Of a stretch of DNA of 20,483 nt, positions 7,910 to 15,786 are shown piece after piece. A program made the translations under genes and the position numbers. The notes under the pieces were generated by a model, which did not search any database, had not been told where the DNA came from, and saw only the letters and a list, made by a program, of their open reading frames with translations. Positions within the stretch are counted from its first letter, which is position 1; each line of letters begins with the position of its first letter. The DNA comes from an uncultured Marvinbryantia sp. (GTDB lineage Bacteria > Bacillota > Clostridia > Lachnospirales > Lachnospiraceae), in contig CALDMO010000020.1 of NCBI GenBank assembly GCA_937915375.1, positions 1-20,483 on the forward strand, in the 5' to 3' direction.

Positions 7910-7938
7910 TTGTCAGGCTTTCCAAAATGGCATAAAAT
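7910..7938 (+). promoter_or_regulatory. Promoter upstream of the 35-residue peptide and VanW genes
   Basis: TTGTCA (7910-7915) and TAAAAT (7933-7938) are separated by 17 bases, each one mismatch from consensus. Transcription would start near 7945 and the first ATG is at 7982. Confidence 0.6.
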
Positions 7939-7981
7939 AGATATAGTTGCTTTTTTTAGGAAATAATGTGAGGTGAAAAAT

Positions 7982-8089
7982 ATGTTAGATATGAGAAATA
8001 CGAAAAAGAAACGGGTTATTGCGGCGGCGATTGCTATTTTGATCATTGTGGCAATGGTGGCATCTGTAGTAGTCGGCGCATTTCTGTAA
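7982..8089 (+). CDS. 35-residue single-pass membrane peptide
   Basis: This small gene encodes a peptide with a short, basic N-terminus (MLDMRNTKKKRV) and then one continuous hydrophobic helix to the C-terminus, ending VVVGAFL. An AGGTGA ribosome binding site lies 5 bases before the ATG and a good promoter is 44 bases upstream. The next gene starts 47 bases downstream, so this is an expressed first cistron rather than a chance frame. The positive charges before the helix predict an N-in orientation with almost nothing outside. The family is not recognised. It could be a membrane-anchored partner or regulator of the VanW protein, but only position supports that. Confidence 0.7.
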   Translation: MLDMRNTKKKRVIAAAIAILIIVAMVASVVVGAFL

Positions 8090-8136
8090 AACGTGGGGAC
8101 ATAGGGGCAGAAACAGTATAAGCAGGAGAGTAGAGG

Positions 8137-9783
8137 ATGAAACATAAAATAAGGGTTACTGCGGCGTTGGCGCTGCTTTGCATGGGCATGGGGACGGCAG
8201 CGATAACAGTGCAGGCGGAGGATACGATCGGTCAGGGGATTTTTATTCAAGATATGGACGTTTCCGGTATGACGTACGCGGAAGCGGACGCGCTGATAAA
8301 ACAGGAAGTATCACAGATGCGTTCTGATCTGATCACACTGCAGGTCGGAGAAGATACGGTGGAAGTGACTGCCAGCGAACTGGGAATCAGCTGGAGAAAT
8401 CCAAAGGTGGTCAGAGAAGCTTTGAATATCGGCAATTCCGGCAATGCGATCAAGCGTTATAAGGATGCCAAGGATCTGGGCAAAGAGAACAAGGTGCTGG
8501 ATCTGCATTTTACAGTGAATGAAAACACAGTGCGCAGCATTATCGAAGAGCGCTGTATGCAGTATGAAAAAGAAGCGCGGGAGGCATCGATCGCTTCCGA
8601 TGGCGGCGGAGGCATTATTTTGGAACCGGGCGTGACCGGACAAAAGATTAATGTGGAGGATTCTGTTAAGGCGATTACAGAATATATGGCGGATGAGTGG
8701 CAGGGCGGAGCCGGACAGGTGGCTCTAGCGGTCGAATTAGACGAACCGAAGGGTGATATGAAGGATCTGGAAACGATCACGGACTGTCTCGGTACTTACA
8801 CAACACCTTATGGTTCTACGGCAGGACGAAATACGAATGTAGAGCGTGGTGCGGAATTGATCAACGGTCATATCGTCTGGCCGGGCGAGACTTTCTCGGT
8901 TTGTGACCATCTGGTACCGTTTAACGCGGAGAACGGCTACGAGCTGGGCGGCGCCTATGAAAACGGACGCGTCGTGCAGGAGTATGGAGGCGGTATCTGT
9001 CAGGTATCCACGACGCTGTACAATGCACTTTTACTGGCAGAGATTGAAATTGTTGAGCGCAGCAATCACACGATGACGGTAAACTATGTGCCAGCGTCCA
9101 TGGACGCAGCGATCGCGGAAGGATATATGGATCTGGTGTTCCGCAACAATCAGGAGACGCCGATCTTCATTTCCGGTTATGGCTATGGCGGCGAGCTGAC
9201 CTTCAGTGTTTGGGGAAAAGAAACCAGACCGGCAGACCGCTACGTGAATTACCGCAGTGAGATTTTAAGTGAAAGTACCTCCGGCGGCGTTCAGCTGGTG
9301 GCAGTGCCGGAGCAGCCGGTCGGTTATTTTTATCAGGCGCAGGCCGGAATGGGCGGCATGTCGGCAGAGCTGTGGAAGGATGTGACCTATAACGGCGAGA
9401 CGACGAGCGAGCATATCAACAGCAGCACCTATCAGGCGGCAGCAACAGTTTATGAAGTGGGAACGGCAGGGGCAAGTGATGCTTTGCTACAGGCAATTTA
9501 TGCAAACGATCTGGCGGCGGCGCAGGCAGCAGCAGCAGGAGTTCCGCAGACGCCTTCGGCTGAGCAGCCATCCACAGAGACACCGGCAAATCCGGGTATT
9601 GATACGAATGTACCGGTGACACCGGATACGCAGGCACCGGATGCCTCCGGTAATGGAGACGGTACGATTCCGACACCTGATCCGAATGCTCCGGTGGATC
9701 CGAATGCAGGCGGCGGTCAGTGGATCGATACGCCGGATGGCGAGATTTATGTAGAAGGCAGCAACAGTGTGACAGTCTGGTAA
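8137..9783 (+). CDS. Secreted VanW-domain protein
   Basis: This 548-residue protein has a Sec signal peptide (residues 1-27, cleavage near VQA/ED). An N-terminal region of about 190 residues resembles the peptidoglycan-binding-4/YoaR-type module (FIQDMDVSGMTYAEAD at about 36-51). The VanW domain (about 220-350) carries the hallmark GGGICQVSTTLYNA (284-297). Next comes a beta-rich part, then a low-complexity tail from about 455, rich in Ala, Pro, Thr and Asp (PSTETPANPG, PDTQAPDAS, PTPDPNAPVDPN). The last residues return to ordinary sequence (DTPDGEIYVEGSNSVTVW). VanW proteins occur in glycopeptide resistance clusters and widely in Clostridia, but their reaction is not established. No LPXTG or transmembrane anchor is seen at the C-terminus, so it is probably released or held by wall binding. 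GGAGAG precedes the ATG. Confidence 0.85.
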   Translation: MKHKIRVTAALALLCMGMGTAAITVQAEDTIGQGIFIQDMDVSGMTYAEADALIKQEVSQMRSDLITLQVGEDTVEVTASELGISWRNPKVVREALNIGNSGNAIKRYKDAKDLGKENKVLDLHFTVNENTVRSIIEERCMQYEKEAREASIASDGGGGIILEPGVTGQKINVEDSVKAITEYMADEWQGGAGQVALAVELDEPKGDMKDLETITDCLGTYTTPYGSTAGRNTNVERGAELINGHIVWPGETFSVCDHLVPFNAENGYELGGAYENGRVVQEYGGGICQVSTTLYNALLLAEIEIVERSNHTMTVNYVPASMDAAIAEGYMDLVFRNNQETPIFISGYGYGGELTFSVWGKETRPADRYVNYRSEILSESTSGGVQLVAVPEQPVGYFYQAQAGMGGMSAELWKDVTYNGETTSEHINSSTYQAAATVYEVGTAGASDALLQAIYANDLAAAQAAAAGVPQTPSAEQPSTETPANPGIDTNVPVTPDTQAPDASGNGDGTIPTPDPNAPVDPNAGGGQWIDTPDGEIYVEGSNSVTVW

Positions 9784-9837
9784 GGCGGAAGAGGTTCGGC
9801 CAGAGGTGACGATACTAAAATAGGAATGGAAAAACAT

Positions 9838-10833
9838 ATGAAAACAGGAAAGGTATCAGAGAGCATTTTAAAGCGCTCTATATTAAAGAAATGCACGTTC
9901 CGTCATCCGCAGGTAATCTGCGGAGCCGGAACGGGAAACGACAGCGCTGTGCTGGATGTGAAGGGGAAAACAGTCGCTTCCGCATCTGTGCATACTGCAG
10001 CCTTACATTTCCTGTCAGACATCAGCTATGAAGTGGAGCATGCCATGAATAATCTGGCATGCTCCGGTTGTCTGTCAGAGGCAGTTTTGCTGAGTATCCT
10101 GTTGCCGAAGGAATGTGCGGAAACAGAATTAAAGCAAATTATGGACAGAGCGGCGGAAGCGTGTCAGAGATGGAAGGTGCAGATAGCCGGAGGACATACG
10201 GAGGTAAGCGCGTTTGTACAGCATCCGGTTTTGACGGTGACAGCGCTGGGTACAGCGACAGAGGAAGTGGTGCAGATTAAAAACGCAGAACCGGGCATGG
10301 ATATTCTGATAACTGGAACGGTAGGTTTGGAAGGAACGGTGCTTTTGGCAAAAGCTTTTGAGCAGGAATTGCTGGAAAAATTCCCGCTTGATCTGGTAGA
10401 GCAGAGTAAAAATCTGGCGCCGACCATTTGTATTGCCAGAGAAGCTCAGGAAGCAAAACAGGCGGGGGCGGCAGCGCTTCACGATCTGTCGCAGGGAGGC
10501 GTTTTTGGAGCTCTCTGGGAATTTTGCGATGGCGCGTCCGTTGGCATGGAGGCGGATCTGCGAAAGATTCCGATCCGTCAGGAAACGGTAGAACTTTGTG
10601 AGTTTTTCGGTCTAAATCCATACTGTATGCGTTCAGGCGGTTCGCTTCTGATCGCGGCGGCTGATGGAGCGAATATGAAAGCAAGACTGCAGCAGCAGGG
10701 GATTGCGTCAGAGATTATCGGCAGGACGACGAATTCTAACGACCGTATTTTCAGAAACGGCAGTGAAACGCGTTTTCTGGATAAGCCGGTGCAGGATGAA
10801 TTGTTGGCATTTATGGAAAAAAGAGGTCTGTAA
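9838..10833 (+). CDS. AIR synthase-related protein (HypE/ThiL/PurM-like fold)
   Basis: This 331-residue protein has the two-part PurM-like layout. An N-terminal ATP-binding half has GAGTGNDSAVLD near residues 29-40, where the family usually has a GDD-A pattern, and AGGHTEV near 120. The C-terminal half has the glycine-rich stretch ALHDLSQGGVFGALWEF and SGGSLLIAA. These motifs match the HypE-like branch (HypE has a similar GG.G.AL pattern), but no other hydrogenase maturation genes are nearby. The C-terminal Cys motif of true HypE is absent. I prefer the ATG at 9838, which has GGA-rich sequence about 7 bases upstream. An in-frame ATG at 9826 touches the AGGA itself. It lies 54 bases after the VanW gene and 18 before trmL, probably in one transcript. 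Confidence 0.72.
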   Translation: MKTGKVSESILKRSILKKCTFRHPQVICGAGTGNDSAVLDVKGKTVASASVHTAALHFLSDISYEVEHAMNNLACSGCLSEAVLLSILLPKECAETELKQIMDRAAEACQRWKVQIAGGHTEVSAFVQHPVLTVTALGTATEEVVQIKNAEPGMDILITGTVGLEGTVLLAKAFEQELLEKFPLDLVEQSKNLAPTICIAREAQEAKQAGAAALHDLSQGGVFGALWEFCDGASVGMEADLRKIPIRQETVELCEFFGLNPYCMRSGGSLLIAAADGANMKARLQQQGIASEIIGRTTNSNDRIFRNGSETRFLDKPVQDELLAFMEKRGL

Positions 10834-10851
10834 AGACAGAAAGGAAGAATT

Positions 10852-11358
10852 ATGGCAAAGCTGAATATTGTGCTTTTGGAGCCGGAAATCCCGGCGAATA
10901 CCGGCAATATCGGGCGTACCTGTGTGGCGACAGGGACAAGGCTTCATCTGATCGAGCCGCTGGGGTTTCGGCTGGATGAAAAGTCGATCAAACGCGCAGG
11001 CATGGACTATTGGGATAAGCTGGATGTGACGCGGTATATTAATTTTGAAGAATTTCTGGAGAAAAATCCCGGCGCGAAAATTTATATGGCAACGACAAAG
11101 GCGCAGAAGTGTTATACGGAGGTTTCTTACGAATCGGATTGTTATATTATGTTTGGAAAAGAAAGCGCAGGCATCCCGGAGGAAATCCTGCGCGAACATC
11201 CTGATACAGCGGTGCGTATCCCGATGGTGGGCGATACGCGTTCGCTGAATCTGGGCAATTCTGTGGCGATTATTTTGTATGAAGCGCTCAGACAAAATCA
11301 GTTTGAACAGATGGAGAAGGCGGGACATCTGCATCGGTTAAGCTGGAACGAAAACTAA
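10852..11358 (+). CDS. trmL: tRNA (cytidine/uridine-34-2'-O)-methyltransferase TrmL
   Basis: This 168-residue SPOUT methyltransferase uses S-adenosylmethionine to 2'-O-methylate the wobble base of certain leucine tRNAs. All three family motifs are visible: EIPANTGNIGRTC (residues 12-24), FGKESAGIP (101-109) and the knot-forming IPM...RSLNLGNSVAIILYEALRQ region (123-148). Length and start are normal for the family. An AGAAAGGAAG ribosome binding site precedes the ATG. Its last 71 bases overlap the antisense 3' end of the convergent response regulator gene. Its terminator lies 30 bases beyond the stop codon, inside that gene. Confidence 0.92.
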   Translation: MAKLNIVLLEPEIPANTGNIGRTCVATGTRLHLIEPLGFRLDEKSIKRAGMDYWDKLDVTRYINFEEFLEKNPGAKIYMATTKAQKCYTEVSYESDCYIMFGKESAGIPEEILREHPDTAVRIPMVGDTRSLNLGNSVAIILYEALRQNQFEQMEKAGHLHRLSWNEN

Positions 11359-12049
11359 AACGGTAACCGACGCCCCATACGGTATCTAAAGACCATGTTT
11401 CATGGTCTTTTATTTTTGCACGGATACGTTTCACATGCACATCTACTGTGCGGGCATCTCCGACATAATCGTAGCCCCAGATATGGTCAAGGAGCTGCTC
11501 ACGCGTGAACACCTGATTTGGCGAGGCGGCGAGAAAATAGAGAAGCTCCAGCTCCTTGGGCGGCATTTCTAAAGTCCTGCCGTTGTACTGTACCGAATAG
11601 TTAGTCAGATTGATGTGCAGCTGTGGATAATCGACACATTCAAATTGTGTTTTTTTATGCGTGTCGGGCGGTATGAGCAGATAACGCCGCCAGATAGCGT
11701 GTACATGCGCGGTCAGTTCACGTGTATCGGGATGGCCGGAAATGAAATCGTCTGCGCCGGATTCCAGAATACGAATTTGCGCGGAAAGACTGCATTTGCT
11801 GCCGAACAGCAGAACTGGGATTTCCGAAGTGCGGCGAATTTCGCGAATCAGCGCTATCGGACTGATATCGTTCAGGGAGTCCGCATCTGCGATTAGAAAA
11901 TCAGGCAGCGCAGTGTGTATATCCCGAAGAGCCGTTGCGCCGTCGAATACAACGTTGGCATCTCCGAACACGGCGCGCAGTGCATCACGCAGGATTCTGG
12001 CTGTGCGTACTTCCTGTTCGATCAGTAAAATTTTCTGCGGTAACTTCAT
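11288..12049 (-). CDS. OmpR/PhoB-type response regulator with degenerate receiver
   Basis: This 253-residue protein has an N-terminal receiver domain (about 5-123) and a C-terminal winged-helix DNA-binding domain (about 135-231, with PPKELELLYFLAASPNQVFTREQLL, YVGDARTVDVHVKRIRAKI and TVWGVGYRF). A phospho-acceptor-like aspartate is present (D55). Other receiver residues are altered: the acidic pair is EQ (11-12), the switch Thr/Ser position appears to be G83, and the conserved Lys of the KP motif is missing in SGHPD (104-108). Phosphorylation may therefore be weak or absent. No histidine kinase gene is near. The ATG follows AGGGAGG by 10 bases and lies 30 bases after mutS2, suggesting one transcript. 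Residues 231-253 form a tail beyond the usual GVGYRF end and are encoded antisense to the end of trmL. Confidence 0.85.
   Translation of the reverse strand: MKLPQKILLIEQEVRTARILRDALRAVFGDANVVFDGATALRDIHTALPDFLIADADSLNDISPIALIREIRRTSEIPVLLFGSKCSLSAQIRILESGADDFISGHPDTRELTAHVHAIWRRYLLIPPDTHKKTQFECVDYPQLHINLTNYSVQYNGRTLEMPPKELELLYFLAASPNQVFTREQLLDHIWGYDYVGDARTVDVHVKRIRAKIKDHETWSLDTVWGVGYRFSFRSSLTDADVPPSPSVQTDFV
11388..11417 (+). terminator. trmL terminator embedded in the convergent gene's coding sequence
   Basis: This is a perfect 10-base stem, AAAGACCATG (11388-11397) with CATGGTCTTT (11401-11410), a 3-base loop and the tract TATTTTT (11411-11417). It works only for rightward transcription, because no T tract follows on the minus strand. 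The same bases encode residues of roughly KIKDHETWSL in the winged-helix domain of the response regulator on the other strand. Confidence 0.85.
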
Positions 12050-12079
12050 GATGTCATGGCCTCCCTGAATGATAGGCAG

Positions 12080-14455
12080 TTATTTAAAGGTTACAATCGT
12101 TACGCCGGCATCTCCTTCACCGAATTCACCGAGACGGTACTCCTTGACATGTTTCTGGCGGCGCAGATAGTTGTGAACTGCTTTTCTAAGCGCTCCGGTT
12201 CCTTTCCCGTGTACCACACGCACACTCGGAAGATGGGAAAGATAGGCGTCGTCCAAATATTTATCAAGTTCAGAAATTGCTTCATCCGTGGTTTTGCCAA
12301 GCAGATTGATTTCCATGCCGATCGTGGCGGATTTGGACATTTTAATCTTGCCGGTGTTTGTTCTCTGCTGACGCGGTGCGGCCGTATCCATGTCAGCGAT
12401 CAGTTCCAGATCTTTGATGTTGACTTGTGAACGAAGAATGCCCATCTGTACAAACAAATCGCCTTTGGCGTTCGGCAGTGTGCTGACTGTTCCTTTTAAA
12501 TTCATGCTCAACACGCGAACACTGTCGCCGAGATGCAGATCTTTTGCCTGTAGTGTATTGTTCACTTTCGGCTTTTGTTTCATAGACATATTTTTTTCAA
12601 CGGAATTCATCTTTTCGCGCAAACGGGAACGCTCCTGTTCCATAGCGCGGGAATCAATCCCGGCTTTACCGAATTTATTGAAATTTTTGATCGTCGTGTC
12701 GGCATACTCCTTTGCCTCGCGCAAAATGGTATGTGCCTGCTCGTTCGCTTCGCGCAGAATACGCTCGCGGCTGATGTCCAGATTCTCCTGTTTTCGTTCG
12801 AGACGCGCTTTTAAAGATTCGATTTCCTGTTTATAGCGGTTGATCTCTTCACGTTCTTTTTCAATCGTGACACGGCTTTCTTCCAGATTGCTGATCAGCG
12901 TTTCAAAATCCTCGTCCTGCTCACTGAGCTGCTGGCGTGCCTCCTCGATGATTTCATCTGAGAGACCGAGATGGGAAGAAATTGCAAAAGCATTGCTCTT
13001 GCCCGGGATACCAATCAGCAGGCGGTAAGTCGGACGCAGGGTTTCTACGTTAAACTCGCAGCAGCCGTTTTCCACGCCGGGAGCGGAGAGAGCGAATACC
13101 TTCAGTTCGCTGTAGTGGGTGGTTGCCATTGTGCGCACACCCCGTCGGTGCAGATTGGTGAGAATGGAGATCGCCAGAGCCGCGCCTTCTGTCGGGTCGG
13201 TACCGGCGCACAGTTCGTCAAAAAGCACCAAAGAATGTTCGTCTGCCTCTTTTAAGATGGTAACGATATTTTTCATATGGGAGGAGAAGGTACTGAGACT
13301 TTGCTCAATACTCTGTTCATCGCCAATATCAGCGAACACTTCGTGAAAGACGGAAAGCTCTGAACGGTCGAAGGCCGGAATATGCAGACCTGCCTGTCCC
13401 ATCAGGGTGAACAGACCGACTGTTTTTAGGGAAACCGTTTTACCGCCAGTGTTTGGGCCGGTAATGATCAGCAGATCAAAAGTGTCTCCGAGATGAATGT
13501 CGATCGGTACGACCTTCTTTTTGTCAAGCAGCGGATGACGGCCTTTTTTGATGTTGATTCTTCCTTCTTCATTGAAAATCGGTTCGCTGCCGTTATAGGA
13601 GCGGGAGAGCATGGCTCTGGCAAAGATAAAATCAAGCTTTGTTAAAAGCGTAAGGTCATTTTCCAATGCTTTCGGATCTTCGGCGGTCAAGCTGCTTAAA
13701 GTAGCCAGAATGCGTTCAATTTCTTTTTCTTCTTTTAATTCCAGTTCGCGCAGTTCGTTATTTAATTTTAGCACGGCCATCGGTTCGACAAACAATGTGG
13801 AACCGGTAGAGGACTGGTCATGGATCATCCCTTGTACCTGGCTGCGGTGTTCTGCCTTGACCGGCAGACAGTAGCGGCCGTTTCGCATGGTGATGACAGC
13901 ATCCTGCAGATAGGTGCGCGCGGAACCGTTCACCATAGAAGTGAGCTGCGCATGTACCTTGTCATTCATCTGCTGCATAGAACGGCGGATACTTTTTAAA
14001 GCAGGGCTGGCATCATCACTGATCTCTTCTTCGCTCGGAATACAGCGGCGGATCTCGTTTGCCAGCGGTGTCAGCGGCTGCAGAGCCTGAAACATAGCGT
14101 CGAGTGCGGTCGGTTCTTCGTTGTCGTTCTCCTTTCTGGAATAGGCTTTTACGCGGTTGCAGGCCTCAAGGAGTTTGCAGATACGCAGCAGTTCCTGCGG
14201 GCTTAAAATACTGCCGACTTCCAGTCGTTTTAAAGAGGCGCGGATGTCAGTTACGCCGGAAAAAGAAACGCTTCCTTTCTGATAGATCAGTGAAAGCGCA
14301 AGACTTGTTTCATTCTGCAGCGTGCGGATTTCCTCCAGATCTGTGGAAGGCAGCAGATTTCGGCACAGTTCTTTGCCGGGCATAGATCCTGCCAGTTCAG
14401 TCAGCGTGTCAATGATTTTATGATATTCTAATGTTTTCAGGACTTTTGTGTTCAT
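12080..14455 (-). CDS. mutS2: MutS2 / RqcU ATPase
   Basis: This 791-residue protein matches MutS2, which rescues collided ribosomes and/or processes branched DNA. It has the MutS core and clamp (1-325) and an ABC-type ATPase domain with Walker A GPNTGGKT (333-340) and the dimer signature SIEQSLSTFSSH (382-393). Walker B is LVLFDE (409-414), followed by CAGTDPTEG. A long charged coiled coil is at about 515-640, and a KOW-like segment (GDSVRVLSMNLKGTVSTL) is near 650. A C-terminal Smr domain runs from about 714. The Smr HGKGTG motif is intact (749-754). The opening LDLRG-type motif reads INLLG (716-720) and so lacks the usual Asp and Arg, which may reduce nuclease activity. This looks like a clade trait, from memory. 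AGGAGG lies 5 bases before the ATG. The response regulator gene follows by 30 bases. Confidence 0.94.
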   Translation of the reverse strand: MNTKVLKTLEYHKIIDTLTELAGSMPGKELCRNLLPSTDLEEIRTLQNETSLALSLIYQKGSVSFSGVTDIRASLKRLEVGSILSPQELLRICKLLEACNRVKAYSRKENDNEEPTALDAMFQALQPLTPLANEIRRCIPSEEEISDDASPALKSIRRSMQQMNDKVHAQLTSMVNGSARTYLQDAVITMRNGRYCLPVKAEHRSQVQGMIHDQSSTGSTLFVEPMAVLKLNNELRELELKEEKEIERILATLSSLTAEDPKALENDLTLLTKLDFIFARAMLSRSYNGSEPIFNEEGRINIKKGRHPLLDKKKVVPIDIHLGDTFDLLIITGPNTGGKTVSLKTVGLFTLMGQAGLHIPAFDRSELSVFHEVFADIGDEQSIEQSLSTFSSHMKNIVTILKEADEHSLVLFDELCAGTDPTEGAALAISILTNLHRRGVRTMATTHYSELKVFALSAPGVENGCCEFNVETLRPTYRLLIGIPGKSNAFAISSHLGLSDEIIEEARQQLSEQDEDFETLISNLEESRVTIEKEREEINRYKQEIESLKARLERKQENLDISRERILREANEQAHTILREAKEYADTTIKNFNKFGKAGIDSRAMEQERSRLREKMNSVEKNMSMKQKPKVNNTLQAKDLHLGDSVRVLSMNLKGTVSTLPNAKGDLFVQMGILRSQVNIKDLELIADMDTAAPRQQRTNTGKIKMSKSATIGMEINLLGKTTDEAISELDKYLDDAYLSHLPSVRVVHGKGTGALRKAVHNYLRRQKHVKEYRLGEFGEGDAGVTIVTFK

Positions 14456-14769
14456 GAAAACCTCCTGTTATTCGTATATATAAGAAGTATAGATTACAAG
14501 TGCATCTGTGCGCAGACGGCCACAGATTGTTTGATATGGCATCATCTTACCATATTTCGGGGGAGAAAGAAAGATTCATTCTTGTTTTTCTATGGCAGAT
14601 AGGATATGATAATTACGGTTCCTGCGGAGCAGGGATATTTTTCTGTGGGGACGCTTTGGAGTAAGTTTTGACTCTTTATTGAAGATGAGGCAGACGGAAA
14701 TATAGATTCAGGATGACCGATGTTTCTATCTGTACGGAAAATGATAATAAAACAGTTCAGGAGGACAGT
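14456..14769. other. Divergent intergenic region between mutS2 and yhaM
   Basis: These 314 bases hold no convincing gene. On the mutS2 side there is only its ribosome binding site and AT-rich sequence with no clear promoter. On the yhaM side there is a candidate promoter at 14582-14610 and a small hairpin at 14619-14635. A TTGACT at 14668-14673 has no good -10 partner. The frame of yhaM extends upstream of its ATG for 19 codons without a ribosome binding site. Confidence 0.7.
14582..14610 (+). promoter_or_regulatory. Candidate yhaM promoter
   Basis: TTGTTT (14582-14587) and TATGAT (14605-14610) are separated by 17 bases. Transcription would begin near 14617, giving a leader of about 150 bases. 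The hairpin TTCCTGC/GCAGGGA (14619-14625 with 14629-14635) followed by TATTTTT lies at the very start of the leader. It could protect the 5' end or stop very short transcripts. Confidence 0.45.
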
Positions 14770-15714
14770 ATGAAATATATTGAAATGCTGCGTGAGGGCG
14801 ACCGTGTCAGCGATATTTACCTTTGCAAATATAAGCAGGCTGCAGTGACAAAAAATGGCAAGGCATATGAAAATGTGATTCTGCAGGATAAAACCGGTAC
14901 AATTGACGCGAAGATCTGGGAACCAAATTCCAGCGGAATTGAAGAATTTGAGGCAATGGATTATGTGGAGATCATGGGGGATGTCAGCAACTTTCAGGGG
15001 GCGTTGCAGCTTTCTATTAAGCGTGTGCGCCGTGCGCAGGAGGGCGAATATCATCCGCAGGATTATCTTCCGGTCAGTGAAAAAGATGTGGATGAGATGT
15101 ACCGCGAGCTGCAGCAAATTCTCGGAACGGTGGAAAATATGTATTTGAAGCAGCTGCTGGATATGTATTTTGCGGAAAATGAGGGCTTCGCAAAGGCGTT
15201 TAAATTCCATTCCGCGGCAAAAGCGGTCCATCATGGGTTTGTCGGCGGATTGCTCGAGCATACCTTAGGTGTAGTAAAGCTGTGTGATTTTTACTGTACC
15301 CGTTATCCGGAGCTGCATCGTGATCTGCTGCTGACAGCGGCGGCTTTTCATGATGTAGGGAAATTAAAGGAACTGTCCACCTTCCCGGAGAACGACTATA
15401 CGGATGACGGACAGCTGCTGGGACATATTTATATGGGAACGGAGCTGGTTCGCGCGAGTATCCGACGTATTCCTGATTTCCCGAAGCGCCTTTCGGGCGA
15501 GCTGTGCCATTGTATTTTGGCACACCACGGAGAGTTGGAATATGGTTCTCCAAAAAAACCGGCGCTGATAGAAGCGGTGGCTCTGACGATGGCGGATAAT
15601 ACAGACGCGAAAATGGAATCCTTTAAAGAGATTTTAAAAGCGGCTGGAGAAAACAACGGATGGCTGGGGTATAACCGTATTTTTGAATCGAACGTAAGAA
15701 GAACGGGAGCGTAA
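14770..15714 (+). CDS. yhaM: 3'-5' exoribonuclease YhaM family
   Basis: This 314-residue protein is the same length as Bacillus YhaM, a Mn-dependent 3'-5' exonuclease acting on RNA and single-stranded DNA. An OB-fold nucleic-acid-binding domain occupies about residues 13-85 (TKNGKAYENVILQDKTGTIDAKIW). An HD phosphohydrolase domain follows, with the metal residues H164 (LLEHTL), H194/D195 (AFHDVGKL), H252/H253 (LAHHGELE) and D276 (MADNTDAK). The start at 14770 follows AGGAGG by 5 bases. The 19 codons upstream lack any ribosome binding site. It appears to be a single-gene transcript, since a strong terminator follows. Confidence 0.92.
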   Translation: MKYIEMLREGDRVSDIYLCKYKQAAVTKNGKAYENVILQDKTGTIDAKIWEPNSSGIEEFEAMDYVEIMGDVSNFQGALQLSIKRVRRAQEGEYHPQDYLPVSEKDVDEMYRELQQILGTVENMYLKQLLDMYFAENEGFAKAFKFHSAAKAVHHGFVGGLLEHTLGVVKLCDFYCTRYPELHRDLLLTAAAFHDVGKLKELSTFPENDYTDDGQLLGHIYMGTELVRASIRRIPDFPKRLSGELCHCILAHHGELEYGSPKKPALIEAVALTMADNTDAKMESFKEILKAAGENNGWLGYNRIFESNVRRTGA

Positions 15715-15786
15715 GCACCTTGAAAGGAACGGTTTTTTTGAGGTTAAATTAAATAAGTTACGTTTTGAACGTTATATTTGCAGAAA

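Noticed and set aside
9534..9720. Possible tandem repeat array in the VanW tail
   Set aside because: The tail is low-complexity but has no regular repeat unit. It is better described as a Pro/Thr/Ala-rich linker.
10708..11334. Minus-strand open frame of 208 codons opposite trmL
   Set aside because: It lies antisense to a clearly recognised trmL and the end of the AIR synthase-like gene. It is rich in Cys, His and Arg with no recognisable motif.
14590..15261. Minus-strand open frame of 223 codons over the yhaM leader and first half
   Set aside because: It overlaps the OB and HD domains of yhaM antisense and has no ribosome binding site or known motif.
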